Below, one piece after another: positions 35,360-44,143 of a stretch of DNA of 64,000 nt. The stretch is taken from contig NZ_CANLVF010000002.1 of the NCBI RefSeq assembly GCF_947494555.1, positions 186,001 through 250,000 on the forward strand. The letters are read 5' to 3'. A program made the position numbers and the translations under genes. Source of the stretch: an uncultured Roseibium sp. Lineage in GTDB: Bacteria > Pseudomonadota > Alphaproteobacteria > Rhizobiales > Stappiaceae. How positions within the stretch are numbered: position 1 is the first letter of the stretch; each line of letters opens with the position of its first letter. The notes beneath the pieces were generated by a model. It had not been told where the DNA came from. It did no database searches and saw nothing but the letters and a program-made list of their open reading frames with translations.

Positions 35360-35370
35360 GGGGAACTGCC

Positions 35371-36453
35371 ATGTCCGCGACCGCCCAAACCACCCAAACC
35401 TCCTGGACTGTCGAGACCCGCACACGCACGTCGACGCTGTTCCTCGGCCTTGCTGCCCTCCTCGTGATTGTTCTGGCCTTCGCCCCGTTCTATGCATCGC
35501 GCAGCTTGATCCAGGATCTCTTCTTCATCCTCACCATGCTGGTGCTGGCGCAAGGGTGGAACCTGCTTGCCGGATATGCGGGCCTCGTCTCCGTCGGTCA
35601 GCAAGCCTTCGTCGGCATCGGTGCCTATGCCATGTTTGGGGGCGTTGTTCTTCTGGATCTCGATCCGCTGGTCTCGATCCTACTGGGCGGGATCGGAGCC
35701 GCTCTGCTCGCCATTCCAACCGCATTCTTCACCTTCCGTCTGCAGGGCGCTTATTTCGCAATCGGCACCTGGGTGGTCGCGGAAATCGTGCGCCTCACCG
35801 TTGCACAGTGGAAGGCGCTTGGCGGCGGCACCGGCACGTCCCTGCCCCGCAGCGCGACCCGCGACATGTTCGGTCTCGATTTTCTGAAAGAGACGTTCGG
35901 TTTCAAGACGTCTGCTGCAACCGATGTCATCACGTTCTGGCTTGCGCTGTTCCTCGCGGTCGCCACGGTGGGTGTCGTCTACTGGCTGTTGCGCTCCCGC
36001 CAGGGGCTCGGGCTCGCAGCCGTACGCGACAATCAGAACGCCGCCCGGTCCGTCGGCGTCGATGCGCAGCGTCTGAAAACTGTCGTTTACTTGAGCACGG
36101 CGTTCATTACGGGTCTCGCCGGTGCCCTGATCTATGTCCAGAAGGCACGGATTTCACCCGACGCTGCGTTCTCGGTTCTCGACTGGACCGCCTACGTGAT
36201 CTTCATCGTCGTCATCGGCGGCATCGGTACCATCGAAGGCCCGATTATCGGCGTCCTAGTGTTCTTCGCCCTGCAGAATTCCCTGTCCAGTTATGGCTCC
36301 TGGTACCTGCTGGTGCTCGGTCTCTTGGGCATCGTCATCATGCTGTTTGCACCGCGCGGCCTCTGGGGCCTCTTCACCGACCGGACCGGCATCGAAATCT
36401 TTCCCATTCGCCGCAGGCTCTCCGGCGGCTCCAGCGAAAATTCGGGAGGTTGA
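35371..36453 (+). CDS. ABC transporter permease (LivM-type)
   Basis: A 360-residue membrane protein. Characteristic text: ILTMLVLAQGWNLLAGYAGLVSVGQQAFVGIGAYA, then GLGLAAVRDNQNAARSVGVD and GGIGTIEGPIIGVLVFF. The track start is 96 bases too early; the ATG at 35371 has AGGGGA upstream and follows the LivH-type stop by 11 bp. The N-terminal 25 residues are Thr-rich and cytoplasmic. Completes the five-gene importer. Confidence 0.92.
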   Translation: MSATAQTTQTSWTVETRTRTSTLFLGLAALLVIVLAFAPFYASRSLIQDLFFILTMLVLAQGWNLLAGYAGLVSVGQQAFVGIGAYAMFGGVVLLDLDPLVSILLGGIGAALLAIPTAFFTFRLQGAYFAIGTWVVAEIVRLTVAQWKALGGGTGTSLPRSATRDMFGLDFLKETFGFKTSAATDVITFWLALFLAVATVGVVYWLLRSRQGLGLAAVRDNQNAARSVGVDAQRLKTVVYLSTAFITGLAGALIYVQKARISPDAAFSVLDWTAYVIFIVVIGGIGTIEGPIIGVLVFFALQNSLSSYGSWYLLVLGLLGIVIMLFAPRGLWGLFTDRTGIEIFPIRRRLSGGSSENSGG

Positions 36454-36506
36454 AATGAAAAAGACACTTGCAGCCCAGTGCTTGATTGATTTTGGAGGAA
36501 CGACAA

Positions 36507-38264
36507 ATGGCTGATTTCGGCACCGGCGTCCTGATCATCGGCACCGGTCCGGCGGGCTCTGCAACAGCCGCGCTTCTGTCGACCTACGGCATAGAGAACA
36601 TGGCGATCAACCGCTATCGCTGGCTCGCAAACACGCCGCGTGCGCACATCACCAATCAGCGCACCATGGAAGTGCTCAGGGATCTCGGGCGCGACGTCGA
36701 AGACGAGGCTTACCTGTTCGCCGCGCATCAGGAGTTGATGGGCGAGAACGTCTTCTGCGAGAGCCTTGCAGGCGAGGAAATCGGCCGCATGAAAAGTTGG
36801 GGCAACCATCCGTTGTCCAAGGCGGAACACCTGTTGGCTTCGCCCACGATGATGAACGACCTGCCGCAAACCTTCATGGAGCCGCTTCTCTTCAAGACGG
36901 CCTGCTCGAGGGGGACCCAGGCGCGCATGTCGGCCCAGTATCTCTCCCACGAACAGGACGCAGAGGGTGTGACGACCACTTGCCTCGACCGGTTGTCGGG
37001 CAAGGAATTCACAGTTCGCTCGAAGTATCTTGTCGGCGCCGATGGCGGCAATTCGCTTGTTGCCGAACATGCCGGACTGCCTTTCGAGGGCAAGATGGGC
37101 GTCGGCGGCTCGATGAACATTCTCTTCAGGGCGGACCTTTCCAAATATGTCGCCCACAGACCTTCCGTTCTTTACTGGGTGATGCAACCCGGCGCGGATG
37201 TCGGCGGCATCGGCATGGGTCTTGTGAGGATGGTGCGCCCCTGGAACGAGTGGCTAATCGTCTGGGGCTACGACATCAACCAACCAGCTCCGGAAGTCGA
37301 TGAAGCCATGGCAACCGACGTTGCCCGCCAGCTGGTCGGCGATCCGGATCTCACGATCGAGCTGATCTCGGCCAACACCTGGACCGTCAACAACATGTAC
37401 GCGACGCACATGCAAAAGGACCGCGTGTTCATCATGGGCGATGCGGCGCACCGGCATCCGCCGTCCAACGGCTTGGGCTCGAACACCTCCATTCAGGACA
37501 GTTTCAACCTCGCCTGGAAGCTCGCCGCGGTGCTGAAAGGCCAGGCGGGCGAAGCGCTGCTTGACAGCTACAGCGTAGAACGGGCACCGGTCGCCAAACA
37601 GATCGTGACCCGCGCCAACCAGTCCATTGCCGAATTCGGCCCGATCTTCGAAGCGCTCGGCATGGGCGAAGGTGTCGACCCGGAAGTCATGCAGCAGAAC
37701 CTGGTGGCCCGCTGCGACCGCACCGATGCCGCAGAAGCGCAACGCGACGCGATCCGCAAGGCTATCGCCTTCAAGAAATACGAGTTCGACGCGCATGGCG
37801 TGGAGATGAACCAGCGCTACAAGTCAAATGCGATTGAAACGGATGGGCAGACGGAACCGGCCTTTGAGCGTGATGCCGAGCTGCACTATCAGGCAACGAC
37901 CTGGCCCGGAGCCCGTATTCCTCATAGCTGGCTGTTTGATCACGACAGCGGCGACAGGTTTTCCACACTCGACCTGTGCGGCGGCGGAACCTTCACCGTC
38001 TTTACCGGCATCGGAGGCGAAGCCTGGGAAGAAACCGCCAAATCCGTCGGTGCGGAGTTCGGTCTTAATGTCCGGGTGCATGTGATCGGCCCGCGCCGGC
38101 AATATGTCGATCACACAGGCGACTGGGCGCGGGCACGCGAAGTCAGCGACAAGGGCTGCGTCCTGGTGCGCCCGGATCAGCACGTCGCCTGGCGCAGCAA
38201 GGGATTGACCGGCGATCCCGCTGGCGATCTGCGCCGCGTCTTTTCAAAAATTCTCGCACGCTAA
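36507..38264 (+). CDS. FAD-dependent aromatic-ring monooxygenase (PheA/TfdB family)
   Basis: A 585-residue group A flavin monooxygenase. The FAD site is IIGTGPAGSATAALLS, the DG motif is YLVGADGGNSLVAEHAGLPF, and the GD motif is IMGDAAHRHPPSNGLGSNTSIQDSFNLAWKLA. The C-terminal thioredoxin-like domain of phenol-hydroxylase relatives is present (about 470-585). It would hydroxylate a phenolic or benzoate-type compound with NAD(P)H and O2, probably to the hydroxyquinol cleaved by the neighbouring dioxygenases. ATG at 36507 with GGAGG upstream. The substrate is not readable. Confidence 0.9.
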   Translation: MADFGTGVLIIGTGPAGSATAALLSTYGIENMAINRYRWLANTPRAHITNQRTMEVLRDLGRDVEDEAYLFAAHQELMGENVFCESLAGEEIGRMKSWGNHPLSKAEHLLASPTMMNDLPQTFMEPLLFKTACSRGTQARMSAQYLSHEQDAEGVTTTCLDRLSGKEFTVRSKYLVGADGGNSLVAEHAGLPFEGKMGVGGSMNILFRADLSKYVAHRPSVLYWVMQPGADVGGIGMGLVRMVRPWNEWLIVWGYDINQPAPEVDEAMATDVARQLVGDPDLTIELISANTWTVNNMYATHMQKDRVFIMGDAAHRHPPSNGLGSNTSIQDSFNLAWKLAAVLKGQAGEALLDSYSVERAPVAKQIVTRANQSIAEFGPIFEALGMGEGVDPEVMQQNLVARCDRTDAAEAQRDAIRKAIAFKKYEFDAHGVEMNQRYKSNAIETDGQTEPAFERDAELHYQATTWPGARIPHSWLFDHDSGDRFSTLDLCGGGTFTVFTGIGGEAWEETAKSVGAEFGLNVRVHVIGPRRQYVDHTGDWARAREVSDKGCVLVRPDQHVAWRSKGLTGDPAGDLRRVFSKILAR

Positions 38265-38274
38265 GGAGAGCCCG

Positions 38275-39162
38275 ATGGAAGCTCATGAACTCGGATATTT
38301 CACCGAAGAAAACTCCGCCGAAGTGGTCACGGGCCGGAACAAGAATGCCAGCGACTCGCGCCTCAAGGAAATCATGGAAGTCGTGACTCGCAAACTGCAC
38401 GAGGCGGTCAAGGAAATCGAGCCAACACAGGAAGAATGGTTCAAGGCAATCCAGTTTCTGACGGCAACCGGCCATAAATGCGACGACTGGCGCCAGGAAT
38501 TCATTCTCCTGTCCGATGTGCTCGGCGTCTCCATGCTTGTGGATGCGGTCAACTCGCGCCGTCCAACGGGAGCATCGGAAAACACCGTTTTGGGCCCGTT
38601 CCACCTGGGCGATGCCCCGGAATACGAGATGGGTCACAACATCTGTCTCGACGAAAAAGGCGAAGACCTGCTGGTGCGCGGCGTGGTCAAGGACATCGAC
38701 GGCAACCCGATGGAGGGGGTCAAGATCGATGTCTGGCAGGCCAATGACGAAGGCTTCTATGATGTCCAGCAGAAGGGCATCCAGCCGGAGTTCAACCTGC
38801 GCGGCGTGTTCCGCACCGGACCGGACGGCAGATACTGGTTCCGCGCGGTCAAGCCGAAGCACTACTCGATCCCGGCAGACGGACCCGTCGGCGACATGCT
38901 GAACCGGCTTGGGCGGCACCCCTTCCGCCCGGCCCACCTCCATTACATCGTGTCCAAGGACGGCTACGACGAGCTGACCACGCATATATTCGATCCGGAC
39001 GACGAATACATCGATTCCGACAGTGTTTTCGGCGTGAAGAAAAGCCTGATCGCGGATTTCCGCAAGATTGAGGATCCGGAAAAGACCCGGGAAGCCGGTT
39101 TCAACGGTCCCTCTTTCTGGGACGTGGAATTCGATTTCGTGCTGGCTCCGAAGAAGGCGTAA
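38275..39162 (+). CDS. Intradiol ring-cleavage dioxygenase, hydroxyquinol 1,2-dioxygenase-like (intact)
   Basis: A 295-residue paralogue of the dioxygenase at 29782. It has the same helical N-terminal domain and a catalytic domain with VDVWQANDEGFYDVQQ-type text, YSIPADGPVGD, and the ligand pair intact as RPAHLHYI (H221, H223). With both Tyr ligands present it should be the working Fe(III) enzyme, converting hydroxyquinol to maleylacetate. It directly follows the monooxygenase (10 bp, GGAG upstream) and precedes the BKACE gene by 1 bp. Confidence 0.92.
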   Translation: MEAHELGYFTEENSAEVVTGRNKNASDSRLKEIMEVVTRKLHEAVKEIEPTQEEWFKAIQFLTATGHKCDDWRQEFILLSDVLGVSMLVDAVNSRRPTGASENTVLGPFHLGDAPEYEMGHNICLDEKGEDLLVRGVVKDIDGNPMEGVKIDVWQANDEGFYDVQQKGIQPEFNLRGVFRTGPDGRYWFRAVKPKHYSIPADGPVGDMLNRLGRHPFRPAHLHYIVSKDGYDELTTHIFDPDDEYIDSDSVFGVKKSLIADFRKIEDPEKTREAGFNGPSFWDVEFDFVLAPKKA

Positions 39163-39163
39163 G

Positions 39164-40000
39164 ATGACCAGGCCCTGCATCATCTGCGTCGCGATTACCG
39201 GTTCCCTGCCGCGCAAGGAGCACAATCCCGCCGTGCCGATCACGGTTTCCGAGCAGGTCGAAAGCACGCATGAAGCGTTCGAGGCCGGGGCAACGATCTG
39301 CCATGCGCATGTGCGCAACGAAGATCAGACCCCGAGCTCCGATCCGGAGAAATTTGCCCGCCTCAAGGAAGGACTTGAGAAGCACTGCCCCGGCATGATC
39401 ATCCAGTTCTCCACCGGCGGGCGGTCCGGGGCGGGCAAGGAACGCGGCGGCATGCTGCCCTTGAAACCGGACATGGCATCGCTGTCGGTGGGTTCCAACA
39501 ATTTCCCGACCCGCGTTTATGAAAACGCGCCCGATCTTGTCGACTGGCTCGCCGGGGAAATGCGGACCCACAACGTCAAACCGGAGATAGAGGCATTCGA
39601 TCTCAGTCATATCCACCAGGCGGCGGCAATGAACCGGGACGGACGCATTCCGGGCAGCATCTACATCCAGTTCGTCATGGGCGTGAAAAACGCCATGCCC
39701 GCGGACAAGGATGTCTTCGACTACTACGTGAAAACGGTCAAACGCCTGATGCCGGACGCCGAGTGGTGCGCCGCCGGCATTGGTGCGAGCCAGCTCACCT
39801 TGAACGAATGGTCGATTGCCGCCGGTGGCCATGCCCGCACCGGGCTTGAGGACAATATCCGCCTCGACCGGAACCGGCTTGCACCGTCGAACGCCGCCCT
39901 CGTCAAACGAACGGCTGAAATCTGCGCCGCAAATGACCGGCGCGTCGCAACGCCGCCCGAGTCCCGTGCGCTGCTTGGCCTTCCCCAACATTCCCTTTGA
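39164..40000 (+). CDS. Beta-keto acid cleavage enzyme (BKACE, DUF849)
   Basis: A 278-residue TIM-barrel enzyme. The zinc ligands ICHAHVRNED (H47, H49) and the late Glu in ARTGLEDN are present, as is the GSNNFPTRVYEN region. BKACE enzymes combine a beta-keto acid with acetyl-CoA to give acetoacetate and a new acyl-CoA; known substrates include 3-keto-5-aminohexanoate and beta-ketoadipate. Here 3-oxoadipate from maleylacetate reductase is the obvious candidate (giving acetoacetate and succinyl-CoA), but this is inference. The start at 39164 lies 1 bp after the dioxygenase stop; the track start is 96 bases too early. Confidence 0.88.
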   Translation: MTRPCIICVAITGSLPRKEHNPAVPITVSEQVESTHEAFEAGATICHAHVRNEDQTPSSDPEKFARLKEGLEKHCPGMIIQFSTGGRSGAGKERGGMLPLKPDMASLSVGSNNFPTRVYENAPDLVDWLAGEMRTHNVKPEIEAFDLSHIHQAAAMNRDGRIPGSIYIQFVMGVKNAMPADKDVFDYYVKTVKRLMPDAEWCAAGIGASQLTLNEWSIAAGGHARTGLEDNIRLDRNRLAPSNAALVKRTAEICAANDRRVATPPESRALLGLPQHSL

Positions 40001-40019
40001 ACCATCCAGGACCCCTTCA

Positions 40020-40676
40020 ATGAGCGATCCATTCGAAGCCGCACACGCAGAAGCCAGAGAGGCAGCCCGTACCTTTCAGGCGATGGAACATGCAGCGGAC
40101 CCGACCACCCTCGAGCTTCTTTTTACCGTCGCCCGTACCCATTACGGCTGGCAGGAGCGTGATGTTTCCGATGAGACGCTGCATGCGCTCTATGACATCG
40201 CCAAAATGGGCCCGACATCGATGAACCAGCAGCCCATGCGGGTGCTGTTCATCCGCTCAGGTGATGCCAAGGACCGGCTGGAGCCCTGTCTGATGGAGGC
40301 CAACCGGCCCAAGATGCGAACAGCTCCGGTGACCGCCATCATCGCCTATGACCTCAATTTCTGGGAAGAGCTGCCGAAGCTGTTCCCGCCGAACCCGAAT
40401 GCCCAGGACATCTTCCGCAACAATTCAACGGCGGCGCAGGTCAACGCCTTCCGGAACGGGACGCTGCAGGGCGCTTATTTCATGCTCGCGGCACGCGCTG
40501 TTGGGCTGGATGTCGGGGCCATGTCCGGTTTCGACAACGCCAAGGTCGATGAGGAATTCTTTCACGGCACATCACTCAAATCCAACTTTCTGGTCAATCT
40601 CGGCTACGCGGACACGTCCAAGATATTCCATCGTTTGCCAAGGCTTGACTACGACGAAGTCTGCCAGACGCTTTAG
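40020..40676 (+). CDS. Nitroreductase-family protein (RutE/malonic semialdehyde reductase-like)
   Basis: A 218-residue FMN-dependent NAD(P)H oxidoreductase. GPTSMNQQPMRVLFIRS is the conserved FMN-binding start, and LQGAYFMLAARAVGLDVGAMSGFDN and SNFLVNLGYAD match RutE. The N-terminal extension of about 22 residues is not in RutE. RutE makes 3-hydroxypropionate in pyrimidine breakdown; in this aromatic locus it may reduce another small carbonyl or a nitro/quinone compound. The track start is 204 bases early; the ATG at 40020 follows the BKACE gene by 19 bp. Confidence 0.8.
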   Translation: MSDPFEAAHAEAREAARTFQAMEHAADPTTLELLFTVARTHYGWQERDVSDETLHALYDIAKMGPTSMNQQPMRVLFIRSGDAKDRLEPCLMEANRPKMRTAPVTAIIAYDLNFWEELPKLFPPNPNAQDIFRNNSTAAQVNAFRNGTLQGAYFMLAARAVGLDVGAMSGFDNAKVDEEFFHGTSLKSNFLVNLGYADTSKIFHRLPRLDYDEVCQTL

Positions 40677-40688
40677 GAGGAAACAGCC

Positions 40689-41081
40689 ATGTCAGGCCCG
40701 AACATCACCAAGGACGATATTCTCAAGGCATCGGCGGGAATGCTGCAAAAGCAGCTTTTTGTGGTCTTCACCAGCCCGACCAACGGCATGGGGCCGGTGA
40801 TGGAAAATATCGAGGAACACCTGAAGTTCCAGGTCGATCTGGAGCAAAGAGGCATCATGCTCGGTGCCGGTCCTTTCTGGGCCGATGACGAACAAACCTG
40901 GAATGGTGAAGGCATGGTGATCATTCGCGCCGACAGCCTCGCCCATGCCCGGGAAATCGCAGAGACAGACCCGATGCATTCCTCCGGTGCGCGCAGTTTC
41001 AAGGTCCGCCCCTGGCTGCTGAACGAGGGCCGGGTCACGGTCGAAGTGAATTTTTCAACAGGCAAACACGCGGTCACCTGA
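40689..41081 (+). CDS. YciI-like protein
   Basis: A 130-residue alpha-beta (ferredoxin-like) protein with the YciI pattern: VDLEQRGIMLGAGPFW, GMVIIRADSLAHAREIAETDPM and VRPW. YciI proteins occur beside ring-cleavage genes and may act as lyases or isomerases for chlorinated or lactone intermediates, but the activity is mostly unproven. It follows the reductase by 12 bp with AGGAGG upstream. A second YciI gene (44144) closes the island. Confidence 0.8.
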   Translation: MSGPNITKDDILKASAGMLQKQLFVVFTSPTNGMGPVMENIEEHLKFQVDLEQRGIMLGAGPFWADDEQTWNGEGMVIIRADSLAHAREIAETDPMHSSGARSFKVRPWLLNEGRVTVEVNFSTGKHAVT

Positions 41082-41105
41082 GATCGCGCAACGGGAGGAA
41101 AGACA

Positions 41106-42155
41106 ATGAGACGCATCCTTGCTGCACTCGCCTTGAGCGCATTCGCCATGACGGCCGTCGAGGCGAAAACCTACAATCTGACGATGGCCTCCAGCCACCC
41201 GACGGTCGTGCCGTGGGTCGGCCAGCTTTCAAGCCTCGTGGTTGCAGAATCCAACAAGCGCCTGGAGGAAATGGGCTCAGAAGACCGCATCGAATGGACG
41301 GAAGCCTATGGTGGCGCGTTGTACGGCTTCAAGGACACGCTTGAAGCGGTCGGCGACGGCCTGACCGATGCCGGCTGGGTGGGCACGCTCTGGGAAGGGT
41401 CCAAGATGCCACTCCAGAACATGACCTATTTCACACCGTTCGTGTCGGATGACCTGGTTTCTACCCTGAAAATCATGAACGAACTGCACCGCGAGGTTCC
41501 GGAACTCAAAGAAGCCTGGGAGGATCAGAATGTTGTCTTTCTCGGAGCAAGCGGTGTCGAAACTTATCATCTTCTGACCAACTTTCCGGTCAACTCGCTG
41601 AAGGACCTGGAAGGCCGCAAGATCCTGGCTCCCGGACCATCCGCAAACTGGCTGAAACATCTTGGTGCTGTACCTGTGAACGGCGCCTTGCCGACCTACT
41701 ATAATCAGGTTCAGACAGGTGTCGCCGACGGTATGGTCGTGATCATCACCGGAGCCTTTCCCAACAAACACTATGAAGTTGCTCCGTATGTGACCCTTGT
41801 CGGCATAGGTGCCCAGATGACCGGTGGCCTCGGCATCAACAAGGATGTTTGGGATGGCCTGTCCGAGGATGTCCGGAAGGTCCTGACGGAACTTGGCGAA
41901 GACTACACCGTGGCCCATGCGGAAGAAGTCATGCAGCGCTACGACGCTTTCCTGAAGAAGCTTCCAGAGGTCGGTGCGACGGTGACCAGCCTGCCGGCGA
42001 CGGATGTGGCCGCCTGGGCTGACGGACTACCGAACCTTGCAAAGGAATGGGCTGACGCAAATTCAGACAAGGGCGCAGCTGCCGTGCTCGACGCGTACAT
42101 GGCGAAAGTCAACGAGGCAGGGCTCGAGCCCCGCATCGACTGGTCCAAGCGCTAA
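41106..42155 (+). CDS. TRAP transporter substrate-binding protein (DctP-type)
   Basis: A 349-residue periplasmic binding protein with signal peptide (cleavage near VEAK). DctP-family text: NLTMASSHPTVVPWVGQL, DTLEAVGDGLTDAGWVGTLWEGSKMPL and the conserved LKDLEGRKILAPGPSANWLKHLGAVPVNGALPTYYNQVQTGVADGM. It binds an organic acid, probably an aromatic or dicarboxylate connected with the pathway. GGGAGG lies 10 bases upstream. The fused membrane partner starts 18 bp downstream. Confidence 0.92.
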   Translation: MRRILAALALSAFAMTAVEAKTYNLTMASSHPTVVPWVGQLSSLVVAESNKRLEEMGSEDRIEWTEAYGGALYGFKDTLEAVGDGLTDAGWVGTLWEGSKMPLQNMTYFTPFVSDDLVSTLKIMNELHREVPELKEAWEDQNVVFLGASGVETYHLLTNFPVNSLKDLEGRKILAPGPSANWLKHLGAVPVNGALPTYYNQVQTGVADGMVVIITGAFPNKHYEVAPYVTLVGIGAQMTGGLGINKDVWDGLSEDVRKVLTELGEDYTVAHAEEVMQRYDAFLKKLPEVGATVTSLPATDVAAWADGLPNLAKEWADANSDKGAAAVLDAYMAKVNEAGLEPRIDWSKR

Positions 42156-42173
42156 TCGCAAGGAGGGCTCGCC

Positions 42174-44135
42174 GTGGCGAACACAGCACGACTATTCCGC
42201 CACGGCGCCGACCGGACGGTGAACGGGGTCTCCTCGCTCACCGGCGCCGTCAGTGCGGCGGCATCGATCTGGATCTTCTGTCTAATGCTCCTGATCTGCT
42301 CCGACATCATCGGCCGCACGTTCTTCAATGCGCCCGTGCAGGGCGTTGCGGAAATCGTTGCAAACTCCATCGTTGCCATCGTTTTCCTGCAGGCGGGTCA
42401 CACCGTCATGAGCGGACGCATGACCCGCACCGACATCCTGATCGGCAGCATCGAAGAAAATCGCCCCTTCGCGGCGGCGGTGATGCGCGTCTTTTTTCAT
42501 CTGGCCGGCATTTTTGTTTTTGCGCTGATCGCCTTGGGTACGTGGCCAAAACTGGTCGACGCCTGGGTGGAAAACGAATTCTTCGGGGCACAAGGGGTCT
42601 TCACCGCCCCTGTGTGGCCGATCAAAGCCTGCCTGTTCGGCGGCTCGCTCCTGTCATGTCTTGCCTTCGCCACCCAGGTTCTGAAGGACATCAAGGAAAT
42701 CCTGAACTCCAGGCGCGTAGAACCCCTGACCATCCGCCACACGGTTAGCCTGCCGCCGCGCGGTCTGCCCATCCTGATTGCCTTTGCCCTGATACTGGTG
42801 CTCGGCTACGGGATCTTTGTCGCCGATCTCGGGCGGATCGGGATCGGTGCAGCGACGATCGGCTTCATGCTGCTTCTGATCTTTTCAGGAGCTCATATCG
42901 CTGTTGTTCTTATACTTTTGAGCTTTCTCGGCATTTGGCTGATACGTGACAATCCGACGGTCGCCGTCCGGTCGCTGGCACTGGCGGCAGATGGGGCAAT
43001 CAACCGGTACCTGTTCGGTGTCGTCCCACTTTTCGTGCTCATGGGATTGATTGTCGATACGGCAGATATAGGGCGCGATGCCTATCGCGTGGCCGCCTGG
43101 ATGCTCCAGAAAGTCCGCGGTGGCCTTGGAATGGCGACTGTCGCGGCGAACGCGGTTTTTGCCTCCATCACGGGTATCTCCATTGCCTCAGCAGCCGTGT
43201 TTTCTCGCGTAGCGGTGCCGCAAATGGTCGCCAATGGCTACAACAATCGCTTTGCTCTTGGCGTGGTGGCGGGATCCTCAGTGCTTGGCATGCTGATACC
43301 GCCCAGCCTCTTGCTGATCATCTATGGTGTCCTCGCGGAACAGTCAGTGGGGGCGCTCTTCCTCGCAGCCATTGTTCCAGGTGTGTTGCTTGCGTTTGTG
43401 TTCGGTGCAGGAATTTACCTGATGGCGCGATACCGCCCAAAAATGGTGATGCAGAGCGACCGGCCGGCAGTGATCGAGGGAGAGACCTGGGGCACTGCCG
43501 TCGTCAAACTCCTCCCGATCACCGCGCTGGTGATCATCGTGCTCGGCGGGATCTACACCGGATTTTTCACGCCAACCGAAGCAGGTGCAGCGGGAGCTGC
43601 TGCTTCCATCGCCGTCGCACTTGCCAAACGCAGCCTCACCTGGCCGCGGTTCTGGCGTGTCCTTGTCGACACAGGTCTGGTCTCGGTTTCAATCCTGCTC
43701 CTGATCATCGCCGCATCGATGTATTCAAGGATGCTGACCCTGTCGACGATCCCACAGGAAATCACGCTGCTCTTTTCAGACGCGGGTCTCGGGCTCATGG
43801 GCTTCATGCTGATTTATCTGCTGATCGTCGTCGTCATGGGCATGATCCTCGATTCCACGTCGATCATGCTGATCCTGCTGCCGCTCTCGCTGCCCATCGT
43901 CACCGAGCTTGGCGGTGATCTCATCTGGTTCGGGATTGTGACTGTCATCGCGGTTGAGATCGGTCTCTTAACACCGCCATTCGGACTGACGGTTTACGTG
44001 GTCAAGGCGACAATTTCCGACCGCAACACCACCCTCGGCGACATATTCGCCGGCACGTTTCCATTCGTGATCATGATGACACTTGTCACCCTGCTTTTGA
44101 CCTTTATCCCCGCGCTCAGTCTCGTCTTTGAATAG
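42174..44135 (+). CDS. TRAP transporter fused permease (DctQ-DctM)
   Basis: A 653-residue membrane protein. Residues about 1-190 form the small four-helix DctQ-type subunit (SDIIGRTFFNAPVQGVAEIVANSIVAIVFLQ) and the remainder the large DctM-type subunit, with LFGVVPLFVLMGLIVDTADIGRDAY, GVVAGSSVLGMLIPPS and DSTSIMLILLPLSLPIV. The fusion replaces the two separate genes of classical DctQ/DctM systems and fixes a 1:1 ratio. It starts with GTG at 42174, preceded by AAGGAGGG. It is driven by a Na+ or H+ gradient, unlike the ABC importer in the same island. Confidence 0.92.
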   Translation: MANTARLFRHGADRTVNGVSSLTGAVSAAASIWIFCLMLLICSDIIGRTFFNAPVQGVAEIVANSIVAIVFLQAGHTVMSGRMTRTDILIGSIEENRPFAAAVMRVFFHLAGIFVFALIALGTWPKLVDAWVENEFFGAQGVFTAPVWPIKACLFGGSLLSCLAFATQVLKDIKEILNSRRVEPLTIRHTVSLPPRGLPILIAFALILVLGYGIFVADLGRIGIGAATIGFMLLLIFSGAHIAVVLILLSFLGIWLIRDNPTVAVRSLALAADGAINRYLFGVVPLFVLMGLIVDTADIGRDAYRVAAWMLQKVRGGLGMATVAANAVFASITGISIASAAVFSRVAVPQMVANGYNNRFALGVVAGSSVLGMLIPPSLLLIIYGVLAEQSVGALFLAAIVPGVLLAFVFGAGIYLMARYRPKMVMQSDRPAVIEGETWGTAVVKLLPITALVIIVLGGIYTGFFTPTEAGAAGAAASIAVALAKRSLTWPRFWRVLVDTGLVSVSILLLIIAASMYSRMLTLSTIPQEITLLFSDAGLGLMGFMLIYLLIVVVMGMILDSTSIMLILLPLSLPIVTELGGDLIWFGIVTVIAVEIGLLTPPFGLTVYVVKATISDRNTTLGDIFAGTFPFVIMMTLVTLLLTFIPALSLVFE

Positions 44136-44143
44136 GAAGCGTC

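Noticed and set aside
34478-35497. 339-residue minus-strand ORF opposite the LivH-type permease
   Set aside because: Composition is extreme (Arg, Asp, Gln) and it is antisense to a well-supported permease.
36455-36514. 19-codon ORF (MKKTLAAQC...) between the LivM-type and monooxygenase genes
   Set aside because: Very short, and its stop lies just past the monooxygenase start; no sign of a leader peptide function.
38143-39318. 391-residue minus-strand ORF opposite the second dioxygenase
   Set aside because: Shadow ORF; the plus strand holds an intact enzyme with iron ligands.
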